Source: LZORAL124-50-18 sp051208045 (GTDB lineage Bacteria > Pseudomonadota > Gammaproteobacteria > Pseudomonadales > Oleiphilaceae). Taken from it: DNA of 23,690 nt. Where the stretch lies: contig JBPJFY010000026.1 in assembly GCA_051208045.1 (NCBI GenBank), positions 1-23,690 of the forward strand, given 5' to 3'. The translations under genes and the position numbers were made by a program. Below are positions 6,556 through 15,030 of the stretch, one piece after another. Below the pieces are notes generated by a model. That model saw only the letters and a list, made by a program, of their open reading frames with translations, searched no databases and was not told where the DNA came from. Within the stretch, counting starts at the first letter, position 1, and every line of letters starts with the position of its first letter.

Positions 6556-7914
6556 GTGAGCCATCCAGTTTTTGACATCACCGGTAAGACTGAAAGCACT
6601 AAACAGGTTGCCAGGCTCTGGCTGTATCTGGGTCTGTTTTCATTGGTTGCAGCTGGATTGTTTTCCCTGTTACTCGTGCTCTCCCGCACGCCTTTTATCC
6701 AAAGCATCATACCTGGAATCAACTTCTTTCATATTGCACTTGTGGTGCATGTGGACCTTTCAGTACTGATCTGGTTCCTGTCGTTCACTGCGAGCCTTTG
6801 GTCGCTGAGTACCGATCATACGCCCCCGCTAACACAACGAACTGCACTGGGCCTCGGGATGGTTGGCACATGTTTGATTATTTTATCCCCCTTTCTGGGG
6901 GCGGATCAGCCGATCATCAATAATTATGTGCCGGTATTAAATCATCCCCTGTTCCTCGCTGGATTGGTCCTGTTTTCCCTGGGCATCGTGCTGGTTGCGA
7001 CACACCAATGCTGCGAAGGCTTTCGTCGCGGATGGACTCGCACGTTTTCTACACCCACACTCTTTGCTCCCTGGCTATCCTCGTTGGTCGTACTGCTGGC
7101 CATGACAGCCGTTGGCCACGCATGGCTGATGACGGAGACGTCTCTGTCCGACACCTTCTACTATGAAGTACTGTTCTGGGGTGGTGGGCACATTCTCCAG
7201 TTCAGTCATACCTTACTCATGCTGACGGTTTGGGTTTGGCTGATCTGGGGGAGCTACGGTAAGGTGAGAGCTAACAACACCACGCTGGCTATCTGCATGT
7301 TAATCACCGTTGCGCCTCTTTTCGCTCTGCCCTGGGTTTACTCGGTCGGACCACTGGACAGTGGCGAGTCCCGATATGCCTTTACCCAGCTTATGAAATG
7401 GGGTGGCCTGGCTTCTCTTCCACTTGGCGTACTATTGGTGATTTCTTTGATCACGAAAAACCGTACGGCAAGCACTGAAAAACCGCTGATTAATGCGCTC
7501 ATCGCCTCATTGGTACTATTTCTCGCCGGCGGAGTGATCGGTTTTCTGATTGAAGGGGTAAACGTGGTCATTCCTGCGCATTATCACGGCTCTATCGTCG
7601 GCGTTACGTTGTCATTCATGGGCATGGCCTATTTTCTTTTCCCACGCCTGGGTTTGAACTCCGTTAACGTAAAATGGGCCACGCGGCAGCCTTTTATTTA
7701 TGGTGGTGGCCAGCTAATGCACATTCTCGGGCTTGCCTGGTCCGGCGGCTATGGCGTTCAAAGGAAAACTGCCGGTGCAGCTCAAGGATTGGAGCGCTTA
7801 CCGGAAATACTGGGCATGGGCATGATGGGCCTGGGGGGACTGATTTCCATCATTGGCGGGATAATCTTTCTGCTGTTGGCGTATGGCGCAATTCGAAAAA
7901 AATCATCACCATAA
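6556..7914 (+). CDS. Heme-copper oxidase subunit I homologue apparently lacking the CuB site
   Basis: A 452-residue polytopic membrane protein with about 12 hydrophobic segments, homologous to subunit I of cbb3/NOR-type heme-copper oxidases. Heme-ligand positions are kept: H65 in helix II (HVDLSVLIWFLSF, compare HTNLVWLLFGF in cbb3) and the helix X pair H342-x-H344 (AHYHGSIVGV...YFLFPRLG). A helix VI histidine, H212, is present (FWGGGHILQF). In helix VII, where cbb3 has GPHH, this protein has G265-P-L-D268, so two of three CuB ligands seem missing. The start is GTG with AGGGG upstream. No subunit II lies next to it. It converges with ctaB, 19 bp apart. It may be a heme sensor, a heme or NO-binding protein, or a reductase with another metal; the function is unknown. 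Confidence 0.8.
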   Translation: MSHPVFDITGKTESTKQVARLWLYLGLFSLVAAGLFSLLLVLSRTPFIQSIIPGINFFHIALVVHVDLSVLIWFLSFTASLWSLSTDHTPPLTQRTALGLGMVGTCLIILSPFLGADQPIINNYVPVLNHPLFLAGLVLFSLGIVLVATHQCCEGFRRGWTRTFSTPTLFAPWLSSLVVLLAMTAVGHAWLMTETSLSDTFYYEVLFWGGGHILQFSHTLLMLTVWVWLIWGSYGKVRANNTTLAICMLITVAPLFALPWVYSVGPLDSGESRYAFTQLMKWGGLASLPLGVLLVISLITKNRTASTEKPLINALIASLVLFLAGGVIGFLIEGVNVVIPAHYHGSIVGVTLSFMGMAYFLFPRLGLNSVNVKWATRQPFIYGGGQLMHILGLAWSGGYGVQRKTAGAAQGLERLPEILGMGMMGLGGLISIIGGIIFLLLAYGAIRKKSSP

Positions 7915-7933
7915 GCCAACAACCAAAGCCTCA

Positions 7934-8845
7934 CTAGACAAAGGCACGAATCAAAATACGTGCGTAGTGGTCGCACAATAAGAACGCGAATAAAGCACTC
8001 AAGTAAAAGATGGAGTATCCAAAGGTTTTCATCGCGTGCTGATCACCGTCCGAGGCATAAAGTTTGTGGGCATGGTAGATAAATCCGATGCCCAACGCCA
8101 ATGCTCCCGCAAGATAAATGAGGCCAGTCATTTTAATCATGAAGGGAATCAGCGTTACGGCGAGCAGCATTAAGGTATACAGGAGGACCTGTTGCTTAGT
8201 GAACGTAATGCCATGCGTAACCGGCAGCATAGGCAGGCCAGCCTTGGCGTAATCGTCTCTTCGGCGTATGGCCAACGCCCAAAAATGCGGCGGCGTCCAG
8301 ATAAAAATTATTAAGAAGAGTAAGAGTGCTTCGGTATTTACCTCACCCGTCACCGCAGCCCAACCCAACACCGGTGGCGCAGCACCGGCAGCTCCCCCCA
8401 GTACAATATTGTGCGGTGTTGTGCGCTTCAGGAACATCGTGTAGATCACCGCATACCCAATCATGGAAACCAGGGTAAGTATCGCCGTGAGTGCATTAAC
8501 AAAGGTAAACAGGATTACCATGGAAAGCGCAGCCAGAGAGAGCGCAAAGGCAACCGCTGTTGCAGGATTCAACGAGCCGGTAGGAAGCGGCCGATTCTGT
8601 GTACGCTCCATCACTGCGTCGATACGCTCATCCACACAATGATTAATTGCGGCTCCCGCAGCAGATGCCAGCGCAATCCCCAATGTGCCGAATACGAACG
8701 CCTGCATAGGAATCATGCCCGGCGTTGAGAGCAGCATGCCCACGATCGCCGTAAAGACGATTAATAGAACGACTTTGGGTTTACAAAGCTCAAGATATTT
8801 TTTCCATAGCGCGGGTTGCTCCGCGGCCAATACTGCATCTGCCAT
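7934..8845 (-). CDS. ctaB: Protoheme IX farnesyltransferase (heme O synthase)
   Basis: A 303-residue UbiA-family membrane enzyme that adds a farnesyl group to heme B to make heme O, the precursor of heme A. The first aspartate-rich prenyltransferase motif N69-x3-D73-x3-D77 (NHCVDERID) is followed by RTQNRPLPTG, the CyoE/CtaB hallmark. The second region (YTMFLKRTTPHNIVLGGAAGAAPPVLGWAA) and about eight to nine membrane spans are present. The ATG at 8845 has GAGG upstream; a TTG two codons earlier is not needed. It follows ctaA by 44 bp and completes the heme A branch for the aa3 oxidase encoded here. Confidence 0.96.
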   Translation of the reverse strand: MADAVLAAEQPALWKKYLELCKPKVVLLIVFTAIVGMLLSTPGMIPMQAFVFGTLGIALASAAGAAINHCVDERIDAVMERTQNRPLPTGSLNPATAVAFALSLAALSMVILFTFVNALTAILTLVSMIGYAVIYTMFLKRTTPHNIVLGGAAGAAPPVLGWAAVTGEVNTEALLLFLIIFIWTPPHFWALAIRRRDDYAKAGLPMLPVTHGITFTKQQVLLYTLMLLAVTLIPFMIKMTGLIYLAGALALGIGFIYHAHKLYASDGDQHAMKTFGYSIFYLSALFAFLLCDHYARILIRAFV

Positions 8846-8889
8846 AATCAAACCTCTTCATTATTTTTGTTTTCTTTTAACTCTTATTA

Positions 8890-9957
8890 TTATCCTGTTT
8901 GTACCAATCCCGCGGTGTGCGGGGTTGAAACAGATATTTCTTTCACCGGGCGATAATTGAGTGCGTAAAGCAATGTCACCAGGCTCAGTAACAACAGCGC
9001 TGCGACACCATTGTGTGCCACCGCAACGGGAATCGGAAGCACCAACACAATGTTGAGAATGCCCAAAGAGACCTGGGTACAAAGAAGAACCAGCACGCAG
9101 CTCGCCGCAGCCCGGGCCGCAATATCATTTACCCGAAACAATACCGCCAGCGATAGTGCCCCCAAGGCCAGGAACGTAATTAATGCGCCGATCCGGTGGC
9201 TGAGATGAATAGCAACCCCTGCCTCATTGGAAAGCACCCCGCCTTCGTAGTTCATGCCCACCTCTCGCCATAAACGAAACGCTTCTTTAAAATCCGTCGG
9301 AGGGAGCCATTCCCCCTGACAGGTTGGCAGGTCATAGCAGTGGAGCGCGACATAGTTAGTGCTCGTCCACCCCCCGAGAAAAATCTGACCGGCGAGCAGA
9401 ATCAATCCAAAAAAAGCGCCGTAGCGCAATGGCTTAGAAACCCGGACAGTTTTGAAGGGCAATAGCGAATACGTTCTTAGCGTTAACCACCACAGGAGCG
9501 CCAGAGTTGTCATTCCCATCAGTAAATGCATGGTGACCACGGCTGGCTTGAGCAGTAAGGTGACCGTCCACATTCCCAAAGCCCCTTGAAAACAGACGAG
9601 AACCAGCAAGCCAAAGGGTAACAGGCGAGGTGTAGCCTGGGTTTTGCTCTTCCGCCATGCAATGACATTCAACGCGATGATCATAAGCCCAAGAAACGAC
9701 GCCAGATACCGGTGAACCATTTCTTTCCAGGCCTTGCCGACTTCAACCGGCCGTTCAGGGAACGCTTCATTCGCTTGTTGAATGGCATCCACATGGGTTG
9801 GCGCGATGATTTTCCCATAACATCCCGGCCAGTCAGGGCACCCTAAACCTGCATCCGAAAGCCTGACATAGGCACCTAGGACGATGACAACGAGCGCTGT
9901 AATGCTGGCATACAGTGCAATGCGCCCCAACAGACTTGATTGATTGTCCTTTTTCAC
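8890..9957 (-). CDS. ctaA: Heme A synthase (CtaA/Cox15)
   Basis: A 355-residue membrane protein with eight predicted spans that oxidises heme O to heme A. The four heme-ligand histidines sit in the expected motifs (VHRYLAS, MHLLMG, HLSHRIG, AHNGVAA). Two cysteine-pair loops are present (GCPDWPGCYG and CYDLPTCQG), as in type 1 CtaA with extracytoplasmic disulfides. The start is uncertain: GTG at 9957 has AGGA eight bases upstream, and TTG at 9963 is also possible. It is in line with ctaB downstream and the thioredoxin-like gene upstream. Confidence 0.95.
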   Translation of the reverse strand: MKKDNQSSLLGRIALYASITALVVIVLGAYVRLSDAGLGCPDWPGCYGKIIAPTHVDAIQQANEAFPERPVEVGKAWKEMVHRYLASFLGLMIIALNVIAWRKSKTQATPRLLPFGLLVLVCFQGALGMWTVTLLLKPAVVTMHLLMGMTTLALLWWLTLRTYSLLPFKTVRVSKPLRYGAFFGLILLAGQIFLGGWTSTNYVALHCYDLPTCQGEWLPPTDFKEAFRLWREVGMNYEGGVLSNEAGVAIHLSHRIGALITFLALGALSLAVLFRVNDIAARAAASCVLVLLCTQVSLGILNIVLVLPIPVAVAHNGVAALLLLSLVTLLYALNYRPVKEISVSTPHTAGLVQTG

Positions 9958-10002
9958 TGTCAATTTCCTACCCTCTCAAGTGACTGGCAACACCCAGCCT
10001 CA

Positions 10003-10626
10003 CTACTTCACCAGTTTTCCCAAATCCCCAATCAGTCCTTTCGGATCAATATCACCGTGGTAATACATCATCAGCCGATCCGCTGGATCTAAGAGGAACA
10101 GTCGTCCATCCAGTGCACCTGCAGTCCTTTGAAATGGCTCGATAAAAGCTGATGACTGTGCCGCAGATAATGTGTAAACGCCAGTACCGGTATAGACTTC
10201 CGATAGTTCAGCCTTGTCTGCCGCCGACAGCGTACCACTGTTAACAACCACGATTCTTGCGAGCTGATTTCGCTCCACCCCCTGTGCACGACGGGCTTGC
10301 TGCATCAGAAACAGCATTTTCTTACAGCCCGCGTCGCACGGTGCGTCCAGGAAATACAGCATTTTCCACTGGTTTTTGATGCTTGCATCCAGTTCGGGTT
10401 CAAGCGCAGCAGTTTGTGTGGCAACCATGGGCGACACCAGATCACCGTAGGCTCGCTGCTTCAATTCAAAGACAGGGTTGTCACTGAAGACGAGATACCA
10501 TGCCAGAGGGTACGGCAGGCCAAAAAGCAGGATCATTGCCACCAATGGCAATATCGAGCGTTTTCTATTTTGCGTCGACGTCGGCTCGACATCAACTGGA
10601 TTGGATACCACTGAGGACTGAGACAT
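10003..10626 (-). CDS. Membrane-anchored thioredoxin-like protein of the cox cluster
   Basis: A 207-residue protein with one N-terminal membrane anchor (about 24-46, ILPLVAMILLFGLPYPLAWYL) and an extracytoplasmic thioredoxin-like domain. C97-x3-C101 (DAPCDAGCKKML) matches the spacing of the SCO copper-delivery motif, and a histidine lies near the C-terminus (MYYHGDIDP). Overall identity to SCO proteins looks low. The equivalent gene sits between SURF1 and ctaA in Pseudomonas. A role in CuA or disulfide assembly of the oxidase is inferred. The ATG at 10626 is preferred because the upstream 37 in-frame residues overlap the SURF1 coding region. Confidence 0.8.
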   Translation of the reverse strand: MSQSSVVSNPVDVEPTSTQNRKRSILPLVAMILLFGLPYPLAWYLVFSDNPVFELKQRAYGDLVSPMVATQTAALEPELDASIKNQWKMLYFLDAPCDAGCKKMLFLMQQARRAQGVERNQLARIVVVNSGTLSAADKAELSEVYTGTGVYTLSAAQSSAFIEPFQRTAGALDGRLFLLDPADRLMMYYHGDIDPKGLIGDLGKLVK

Positions 10627-10649
10627 TTTTCTATTTTTTAAGATGAAGT

Positions 10650-11381
10650 TTATTTTTCTTGTGTTGCCTGTTTTACCACGCGCTTGCGGTAAAGTACAAC
10701 CACACAGACGAAAACAAAGAAGGAAAACACAAACCAATGGATCGCATACCCGATGTGCATTGACACTTTGGCGTCAAATGGCGCCCAATCTCTGTCGAAA
10801 CCATAAGGTGCATCCGGGTCCAGACGTACCACCAGTGGATACACTTCTTTTCCCGTTTTACCGGCCAGGTATTGGGTGTCCAGATAAAACCATCGTGTTT
10901 CATGATCTGAATCCGGTGGAGGCAACGCGCCAACCATAATGGGTTTCGATTTTGGCGGATACAGTACACCCCGAATATCCACGGGTTCATTGGGTGTAGG
11001 AATCTCCGGAAGCCTCTTTCGATCCGCGATCGCAGGCACCCATCCCCGATCGATCAACACCCATCGACCATCATTCAACACAAGCGGCGTAAAAATTTCA
11101 TAACCGTTAATACGGTTCTGCACAACATTGTCCAGATACAGCGAATTGTGCGCAAGCAGTGTTCCTGACAATGCCACTGGCTGGAATCGGGTCGTTGCAG
11201 CATTCGCGGCTTGCGGGAGTGAGGCTAACGGCGGGCCATTCAGTCTGGATTCGACCTCTTGCTGCAGCTGACTTTTTTCCTCGGCTCGATAGAGTTGCCA
11301 GACTCCAAGAGCAGCAAAGACCAGAGACAAACACAGGAAAAGCAGGAGAAAAAAAGGAAATGAACGTCTTTGTGTACGCAT
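10650..11381 (-). CDS. SURF1-family cytochrome oxidase assembly protein
   Basis: A 243-residue protein with the SURF1 two-span plan: an N-terminal membrane segment (FPFFLLLFLCLSLVFAALGVWQ) ending in the family motif LGVWQLYRAEEK, a large periplasmic loop with GRWVLIDRGWVP, and a C-terminal span after HIGYAIHWFVFS. SURF1 helps place heme A in subunit I. The ATG at 11381 is chosen; an upstream start would run into the divergent DUF2909 gene. It precedes the thioredoxin-like gene by 23 bp. Confidence 0.93.
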   Translation of the reverse strand: MRTQRRSFPFFLLLFLCLSLVFAALGVWQLYRAEEKSQLQQEVESRLNGPPLASLPQAANAATTRFQPVALSGTLLAHNSLYLDNVVQNRINGYEIFTPLVLNDGRWVLIDRGWVPAIADRKRLPEIPTPNEPVDIRGVLYPPKSKPIMVGALPPPDSDHETRWFYLDTQYLAGKTGKEVYPLVVRLDPDAPYGFDRDWAPFDAKVSMHIGYAIHWFVFSFFVFVCVVVLYRKRVVKQATQEK

Positions 11382-11441
11382 TGAAATTATGATTGAATGG
11401 TCGAGAAGTTCCAAACCGAAAACAACAACAAAGAGGCGACC

Positions 11442-11645
11442 ATGTTCAAACTGCTCATCATCGTTAACATCCTGCTCATCCTGGCCAGTCTGGCTTTCAG
11501 TGCTTTTTTTCTAACTAAGGATGATGGCGATAAAAACCGTGTCGCAACCGCACTCACCGTGCGAATCTCACTGTCGATCAGCTTACTTGTACTGATCATC
11601 ATCGGCTACTACCTGGGCTACATCACGCCCAATGCGCTGCAATAA
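11442..11645 (+). CDS. DUF2909 twin-transmembrane protein
   Basis: A 67-residue protein made of two membrane helices (about 2-22 and 43-62) joined by a short charged loop (TKDDGDKNRVATALTVRIS). This is the DUF2909 pattern, and the gene is found in the same place in Pseudomonas cox clusters. The function is unknown, but the constant neighbourhood suggests a role in oxidase assembly or stability. The ATG at 11442 has AGAGGCG upstream. It diverges from SURF1 and converges with ctaE, the only + strand gene inside the cox block. Confidence 0.85.
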   Translation: MFKLLIIVNILLILASLAFSAFFLTKDDGDKNRVATALTVRISLSISLLVLIIIGYYLGYITPNALQ

Positions 11646-11670
11646 GAAAAACGGGAGGCTAACCCTCCCG
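11644..11670 (-). terminator. Terminator after ctaE
   Basis: The perfect 7-bp stem CGGGAGG / CCTCCCG (11652-11658 and 11664-11670) with a 5-base loop begins six bases after the ctaE stop. On the minus strand it is followed by TTTTTCTT. On the plus strand it has no T run, so it mainly ends the coxB-ctaE operon. Confidence 0.8.
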
Positions 11671-11675
11671 CTCCG

Positions 11676-12548
11676 CTACAGCCAATAAACAAATATATAC
11701 AAACCCAGCCACACCACATCAACGAAGTGCCAATACCAGGCGACAGCCTCGAACGCGAAATGTTTTTCTGGCGTGAAGTGGTTCTTGATTGCACGTACGG
11801 TGATGCAAATCAACATAATCGTACCGATGCACACATGCAACCCATGAAACCCGGTCAGCATGTAGAAAGTCGAGCCATAAATGCCCGAATTCAGCTGCAA
11901 GTCCAAATCGGTATAGGCGTGTGTGTACTCATAGGCCTGAAACCCGAAAAACACCAGACCCAGAGATACGGTGAGCAACAACCCTAATACGGTCTGGTTT
12001 TTATTGCCTTTTTTCAGCCCCCAGTGGGACCAGGTTAACGTCGCACCACTGCTGAGCAATATGATGGTGTTATACAAAGGAATACCGCCTGCGCCCATCG
12101 CCTCTTTGGTGATCACGTACTTATCGGCAGAGGGCAGACTCAGCAGTGGCCAGGTGGCTTTAAATCCATCCCACAACAAGTTTGACGACCCCAGGTGCCC
12201 TTCCCCACTGAGCCAAGGCAGCGCAATGTTTCTTACATAAAACAATGAACCAAATAATGCGACAAAGAAGAAAACCTCGGATGTGATAAACCAGATCATA
12301 CCCTGACGAAAGGAATCATCTACTTGCCGGTTATACTTTCCTGACAGGTTCTCATCGATCACATCGCTGAACCACCCGTAAAACAGATAAGTGATTACCA
12401 CCAGCCCAACCAGCGTGATCCAGGGACCGACGGACAAGCTGTTCATCCAAAGGGCGAAGCCCAAGACAGTGAAGAAAATGCCCCCTACCGCAATAATGGG
12501 CCACTTACTGCCCTCCGGCACATAATAATGTTCACCTGATGCTGCCAT
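11676..12548 (-). CDS. ctaE: Cytochrome c oxidase subunit III
   Basis: A 290-residue, seven-span subunit III of the aa3 oxidase. Family stretches include DDSFRQGMIWFITSEVFFFVALF, LSSGATLTWSHWGLKKG, FQAYEYTHA, GSTFYMLTGFHGLHVCIGT and the C-terminal EAVAWYWHFVDVVWLGLYIFVYWL. It supports the proton-uptake path and stability of subunit I. It is the last gene of the coxB-coxA-small protein-ctaG-ctaE operon, 56 bp after ctaG, and is closed by a hairpin terminator. Confidence 0.97.
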   Translation of the reverse strand: MAASGEHYYVPEGSKWPIIAVGGIFFTVLGFALWMNSLSVGPWITLVGLVVITYLFYGWFSDVIDENLSGKYNRQVDDSFRQGMIWFITSEVFFFVALFGSLFYVRNIALPWLSGEGHLGSSNLLWDGFKATWPLLSLPSADKYVITKEAMGAGGIPLYNTIILLSSGATLTWSHWGLKKGNKNQTVLGLLLTVSLGLVFFGFQAYEYTHAYTDLDLQLNSGIYGSTFYMLTGFHGLHVCIGTIMLICITVRAIKNHFTPEKHFAFEAVAWYWHFVDVVWLGLYIFVYWL

Positions 12549-12604
12549 ACTTATTCTCTCTTGTGTGATTTTTGTTTTTATTCCTGCTGCCTTTCGCTTG
12601 CGTT

Positions 12605-13204
12605 CTACCAGGACTTCGCCGGCACACTGTTCAAGCTACTGACTTGCATCTCCCCTTTCTTCAACGCCTCTGTACGATCCAGATTCATCATGGTGTAGGA
12701 AAGGGTCAACGTTTGTATTTCCTCCGGAAGCTCCGGGTCTACCATAAATTGCAACGGCATCGAGACCGATTCGCCTGCCGCAAGCGTTTGCGTGTTAAAA
12801 CAGAAACATTCAATTTTGTGAAAATACTCGGTGGCCTGCCATGGCGTCACCCCCGGCACCGCCTGAGTACTCACCGATTCTGCGGCATCATTTCTGAAGT
12901 TGAAATTGACCACTTTACGCTCACCGGGATGCACCTGAACCTGCCATATCTCTGGCTTGAACTCCCAGGCCAGGTTGCCGTTCAACGTGGTATCAAACTG
13001 CACAGTGACCAGCCGGGATTCATCAATTTCCTGCGACAACGTTTTTGCTGCCTCTCCTAATCCCGAGTTACTGCCTATGTCGTTGATTCCAATGACACTG
13101 CACACCAGCCTGTACAGAGGGACCATCGCAAACGCAAACGCAAACATCAATACGCCACTGAAAGCCAGTATCAGGACGGTTCGACGATTGCTTCGCTCGC
13201 TCAC
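12605..13204 (-). CDS. ctaG: Cytochrome c oxidase copper chaperone CtaG (Cox11)
   Basis: A 199-residue protein with one N-terminal membrane span (about 9-30) and an immunoglobulin-like periplasmic domain that delivers copper to the CuB site of subunit I. The copper-binding motif C133-F-C135-F (ECFCFNTQTL) and the third cysteine, C35, after the membrane helix are present. The family stretch PVFFxxDPE appears as MPLQFMVDPELP. It starts with GTG, which overlaps the TGA stop of the small upstream gene by four bases (GTGA), implying translational coupling. Confidence 0.96.
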   Translation of the reverse strand: MSERSNRRTVLILAFSGVLMFAFAFAMVPLYRLVCSVIGINDIGSNSGLGEAAKTLSQEIDESRLVTVQFDTTLNGNLAWEFKPEIWQVQVHPGERKVVNFNFRNDAAESVSTQAVPGVTPWQATEYFHKIECFCFNTQTLAAGESVSMPLQFMVDPELPEEIQTLTLSYTMMNLDRTEALKKGEMQVSSLNSVPAKSW

Positions 13205-13359
13205 CCTTGCCTCCCGAAGATCACGATCAAAAATGGCATTACCCCGACGGTCATTGCCACTGTAATCATCACCACCGCAATCAGCAGGTTTGATTTGGTT
13301 GCCGAAGCTTTAGGTGTTGAATCGCCCGTCTGACCAGGCGAATCGTTGTGCATGCTCAT
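13201..13359 (-). CDS. Small single-span protein of the cytochrome oxidase operon
   Basis: A 52-residue open frame on the minus strand starting MSMHNDSPGQTGD, with one membrane helix (about 25-48: LLIAVVMITVAMTVGVMPFL) and ending IFGRQG. It starts with ATG after AAAGGATGATCT, a good ribosome site, and its stop overlaps the GTG start of ctaG. Small membrane proteins of this kind between coxA and ctaG are known in proteobacteria as cytochrome oxidase small assembly proteins. The exact role here is inferred from position. The gene is short enough to be missed by standard gene callers. Confidence 0.75.
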   Translation of the reverse strand: MSMHNDSPGQTGDSTPKASATKSNLLIAVVMITVAMTVGVMPFLIVIFGRQG

Positions 13360-13371
13360 AGATCATCCTTT

Positions 13372-13391
13372 GCGCGCCGCCCTCGGCGCGC
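13372..13391 (-). promoter_or_regulatory. GC-rich hairpin between coxA and the small oxidase gene
   Basis: A perfect 8-bp stem, GCGCGCCG / CGGCGCGC, with a 4-base loop lies 11 bases after the coxA stop and just before the ribosome site of the next gene. No T run follows, so it is not a standard terminator. It may protect or process the mRNA so that coxA is made in excess over the downstream assembly factors. Confidence 0.6.
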
Positions 13392-13402
13392 TGGCTCTGA
13401 AT

Positions 13403-15001
13403 TTATTTCACCACCGGCGGTGTCGTAAAGCTATGGAACGGTGGCGGTGAGCTTACCGTCCACTCCAGGCCCGGCGTACCAATCTGTGCACCATCCCAAG
13501 GTTTGGCCGTTGCTTCTTTGCCCCCTTTCACGGCTTTGATGATGATGTACAGGAACAGTAAATGTGATAAGCCGAAGATAAAGCCACCAATACTACTCAA
13601 CGCAGTAAATTCCGTGAACTGAACACTGTAGTCAACGATTCGACGCGGCATGCCAGCCAGCCCTGAAAAATGCTGCGGGAAGAATGTCAGGTTGAAACCA
13701 ATCGTTGTCCACCAGAAAAAGATCTTGCCGAGCTTCTCGTCGTACATATGCCCGGTCCACTTGGGCAGCCAGTAGAATACGCCTGCATACAGCCCAAACA
13801 ATGCTCCCGGTATCAACGCATAGTGGAAGTGTGCCACGACGAAATAGGTGTCATGATATTGCAAGTCCGCTGGTACCACCGCCAACATAACCCCGGTAAC
13901 ACCCGCAAAGGAAAACATGACTATGATGGCGATGCAGAACAGCATGGGCGTTTCAAACGTCATCGCCCCCCGCCACATCGTGAAAATAAAGTTAAAGATC
14001 ATCAACCCGACGGGGATGGAAATAAGAATGGTGCCAATCATGAAGTAATTCGTGGCGAACTCCGACATTCCTATGGTGTATTGATGGTGCGCCCATACCA
14101 CCATACCAAGCGCGGTCAGCACTGCCATTCCCCAAACCAGTGACTTATAGCCGAACAATGGTTTGCGCGCGAACGTTGGGATTATCACTCCCATCACCCC
14201 AATGGACGGCAGCAACAAAACATACACTTCCGGGTGACCGAAGAACCAGAATAAGTGCTGGAAAAGTACGGGGTCACCTCCGCCGGCCGCATCAAAGAAG
14301 CTCGTGCCAAAATGTCGGTCAAACAACAGCATCGTTACTCCGCCGGCCAGCGCAGGCATAACGAGAATCAATAAAATGCCGGTAAAAAACCATGCCCATA
14401 CGAACAACGGCATTTTCATCATCGTCATACCCGGCGCACGCATATTCAGAATGGTAGTGACAATGTTGATGGAGGCGAGAATGGAAGAAATACCCAAGAC
14501 ATGGAGCGTAAAAATCAGCAAATCCATGGACATGCCCGCTTGAACCGATAGCGGAGGATACAGCGTCCATCCGGTATTTACCGGCGTTCCACCACCAAAA
14601 AATGGGGCGAGAACCGACATAAACAACAAAGTAGCGCCTGCGGGTAACAACCAGAAGCTGAGGTTGTTCAACCGTGGCAAGGCCATGTCCGGTGCGCCAA
14701 TCATCATCGGAATCATCCAGTTTGCCATACCGGCTGCAGCAGGCATTACGGCGCCGAAGATCATGATGAAGGCATGGTTTGTCACCATGTTATTGTACAA
14801 ATCCGGCTGCAGAAACTGCAGTCCGGGCATATAGAGCTCAGCCCTTATCAGCATTGCCATAAACCCACCGGCAAAAAGCATAAACAAAGCAAAGATCAAA
14901 TACATCGTTCCGATGTCTTTATGGTTAGTACTGAACAGCCACCGTCTGTATCCGGACGGGGGCGCATGATGATGGTCGTGATCGACGATTACACTACTCA
15001 T
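13403..15001 (-). CDS. ctaD: Cytochrome c oxidase subunit I (aa3 type)
   Basis: The 532-residue catalytic subunit with 12 membrane spans; it reduces O2 to water and pumps protons. All metal ligands are present: H76 and H393 for low-spin heme a, H391 for heme a3, and H256, H305 and H306 for CuB. The cross-linked tyrosine Y260 and the glutamate E258 at the end of the D channel are in GHPEVY, so it is an A-type oxidase. Family stretches STNHKDIGTMY, HHQYTIGM and VAHFHYALIPG are intact. The ATG at 15001 has AGAGGG upstream. It follows coxB by 29 bp. Confidence 0.98.
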   Translation of the reverse strand: MSSVIVDHDHHHAPPSGYRRWLFSTNHKDIGTMYLIFALFMLFAGGFMAMLIRAELYMPGLQFLQPDLYNNMVTNHAFIMIFGAVMPAAAGMANWMIPMMIGAPDMALPRLNNLSFWLLPAGATLLFMSVLAPFFGGGTPVNTGWTLYPPLSVQAGMSMDLLIFTLHVLGISSILASINIVTTILNMRAPGMTMMKMPLFVWAWFFTGILLILVMPALAGGVTMLLFDRHFGTSFFDAAGGGDPVLFQHLFWFFGHPEVYVLLLPSIGVMGVIIPTFARKPLFGYKSLVWGMAVLTALGMVVWAHHQYTIGMSEFATNYFMIGTILISIPVGLMIFNFIFTMWRGAMTFETPMLFCIAIIVMFSFAGVTGVMLAVVPADLQYHDTYFVVAHFHYALIPGALFGLYAGVFYWLPKWTGHMYDEKLGKIFFWWTTIGFNLTFFPQHFSGLAGMPRRIVDYSVQFTEFTALSSIGGFIFGLSHLLFLYIIIKAVKGGKEATAKPWDGAQIGTPGLEWTVSSPPPFHSFTTPPVVK

Positions 15002-15030
15002 AATGGTTCCCTCTAATTAGATTACGGTGG

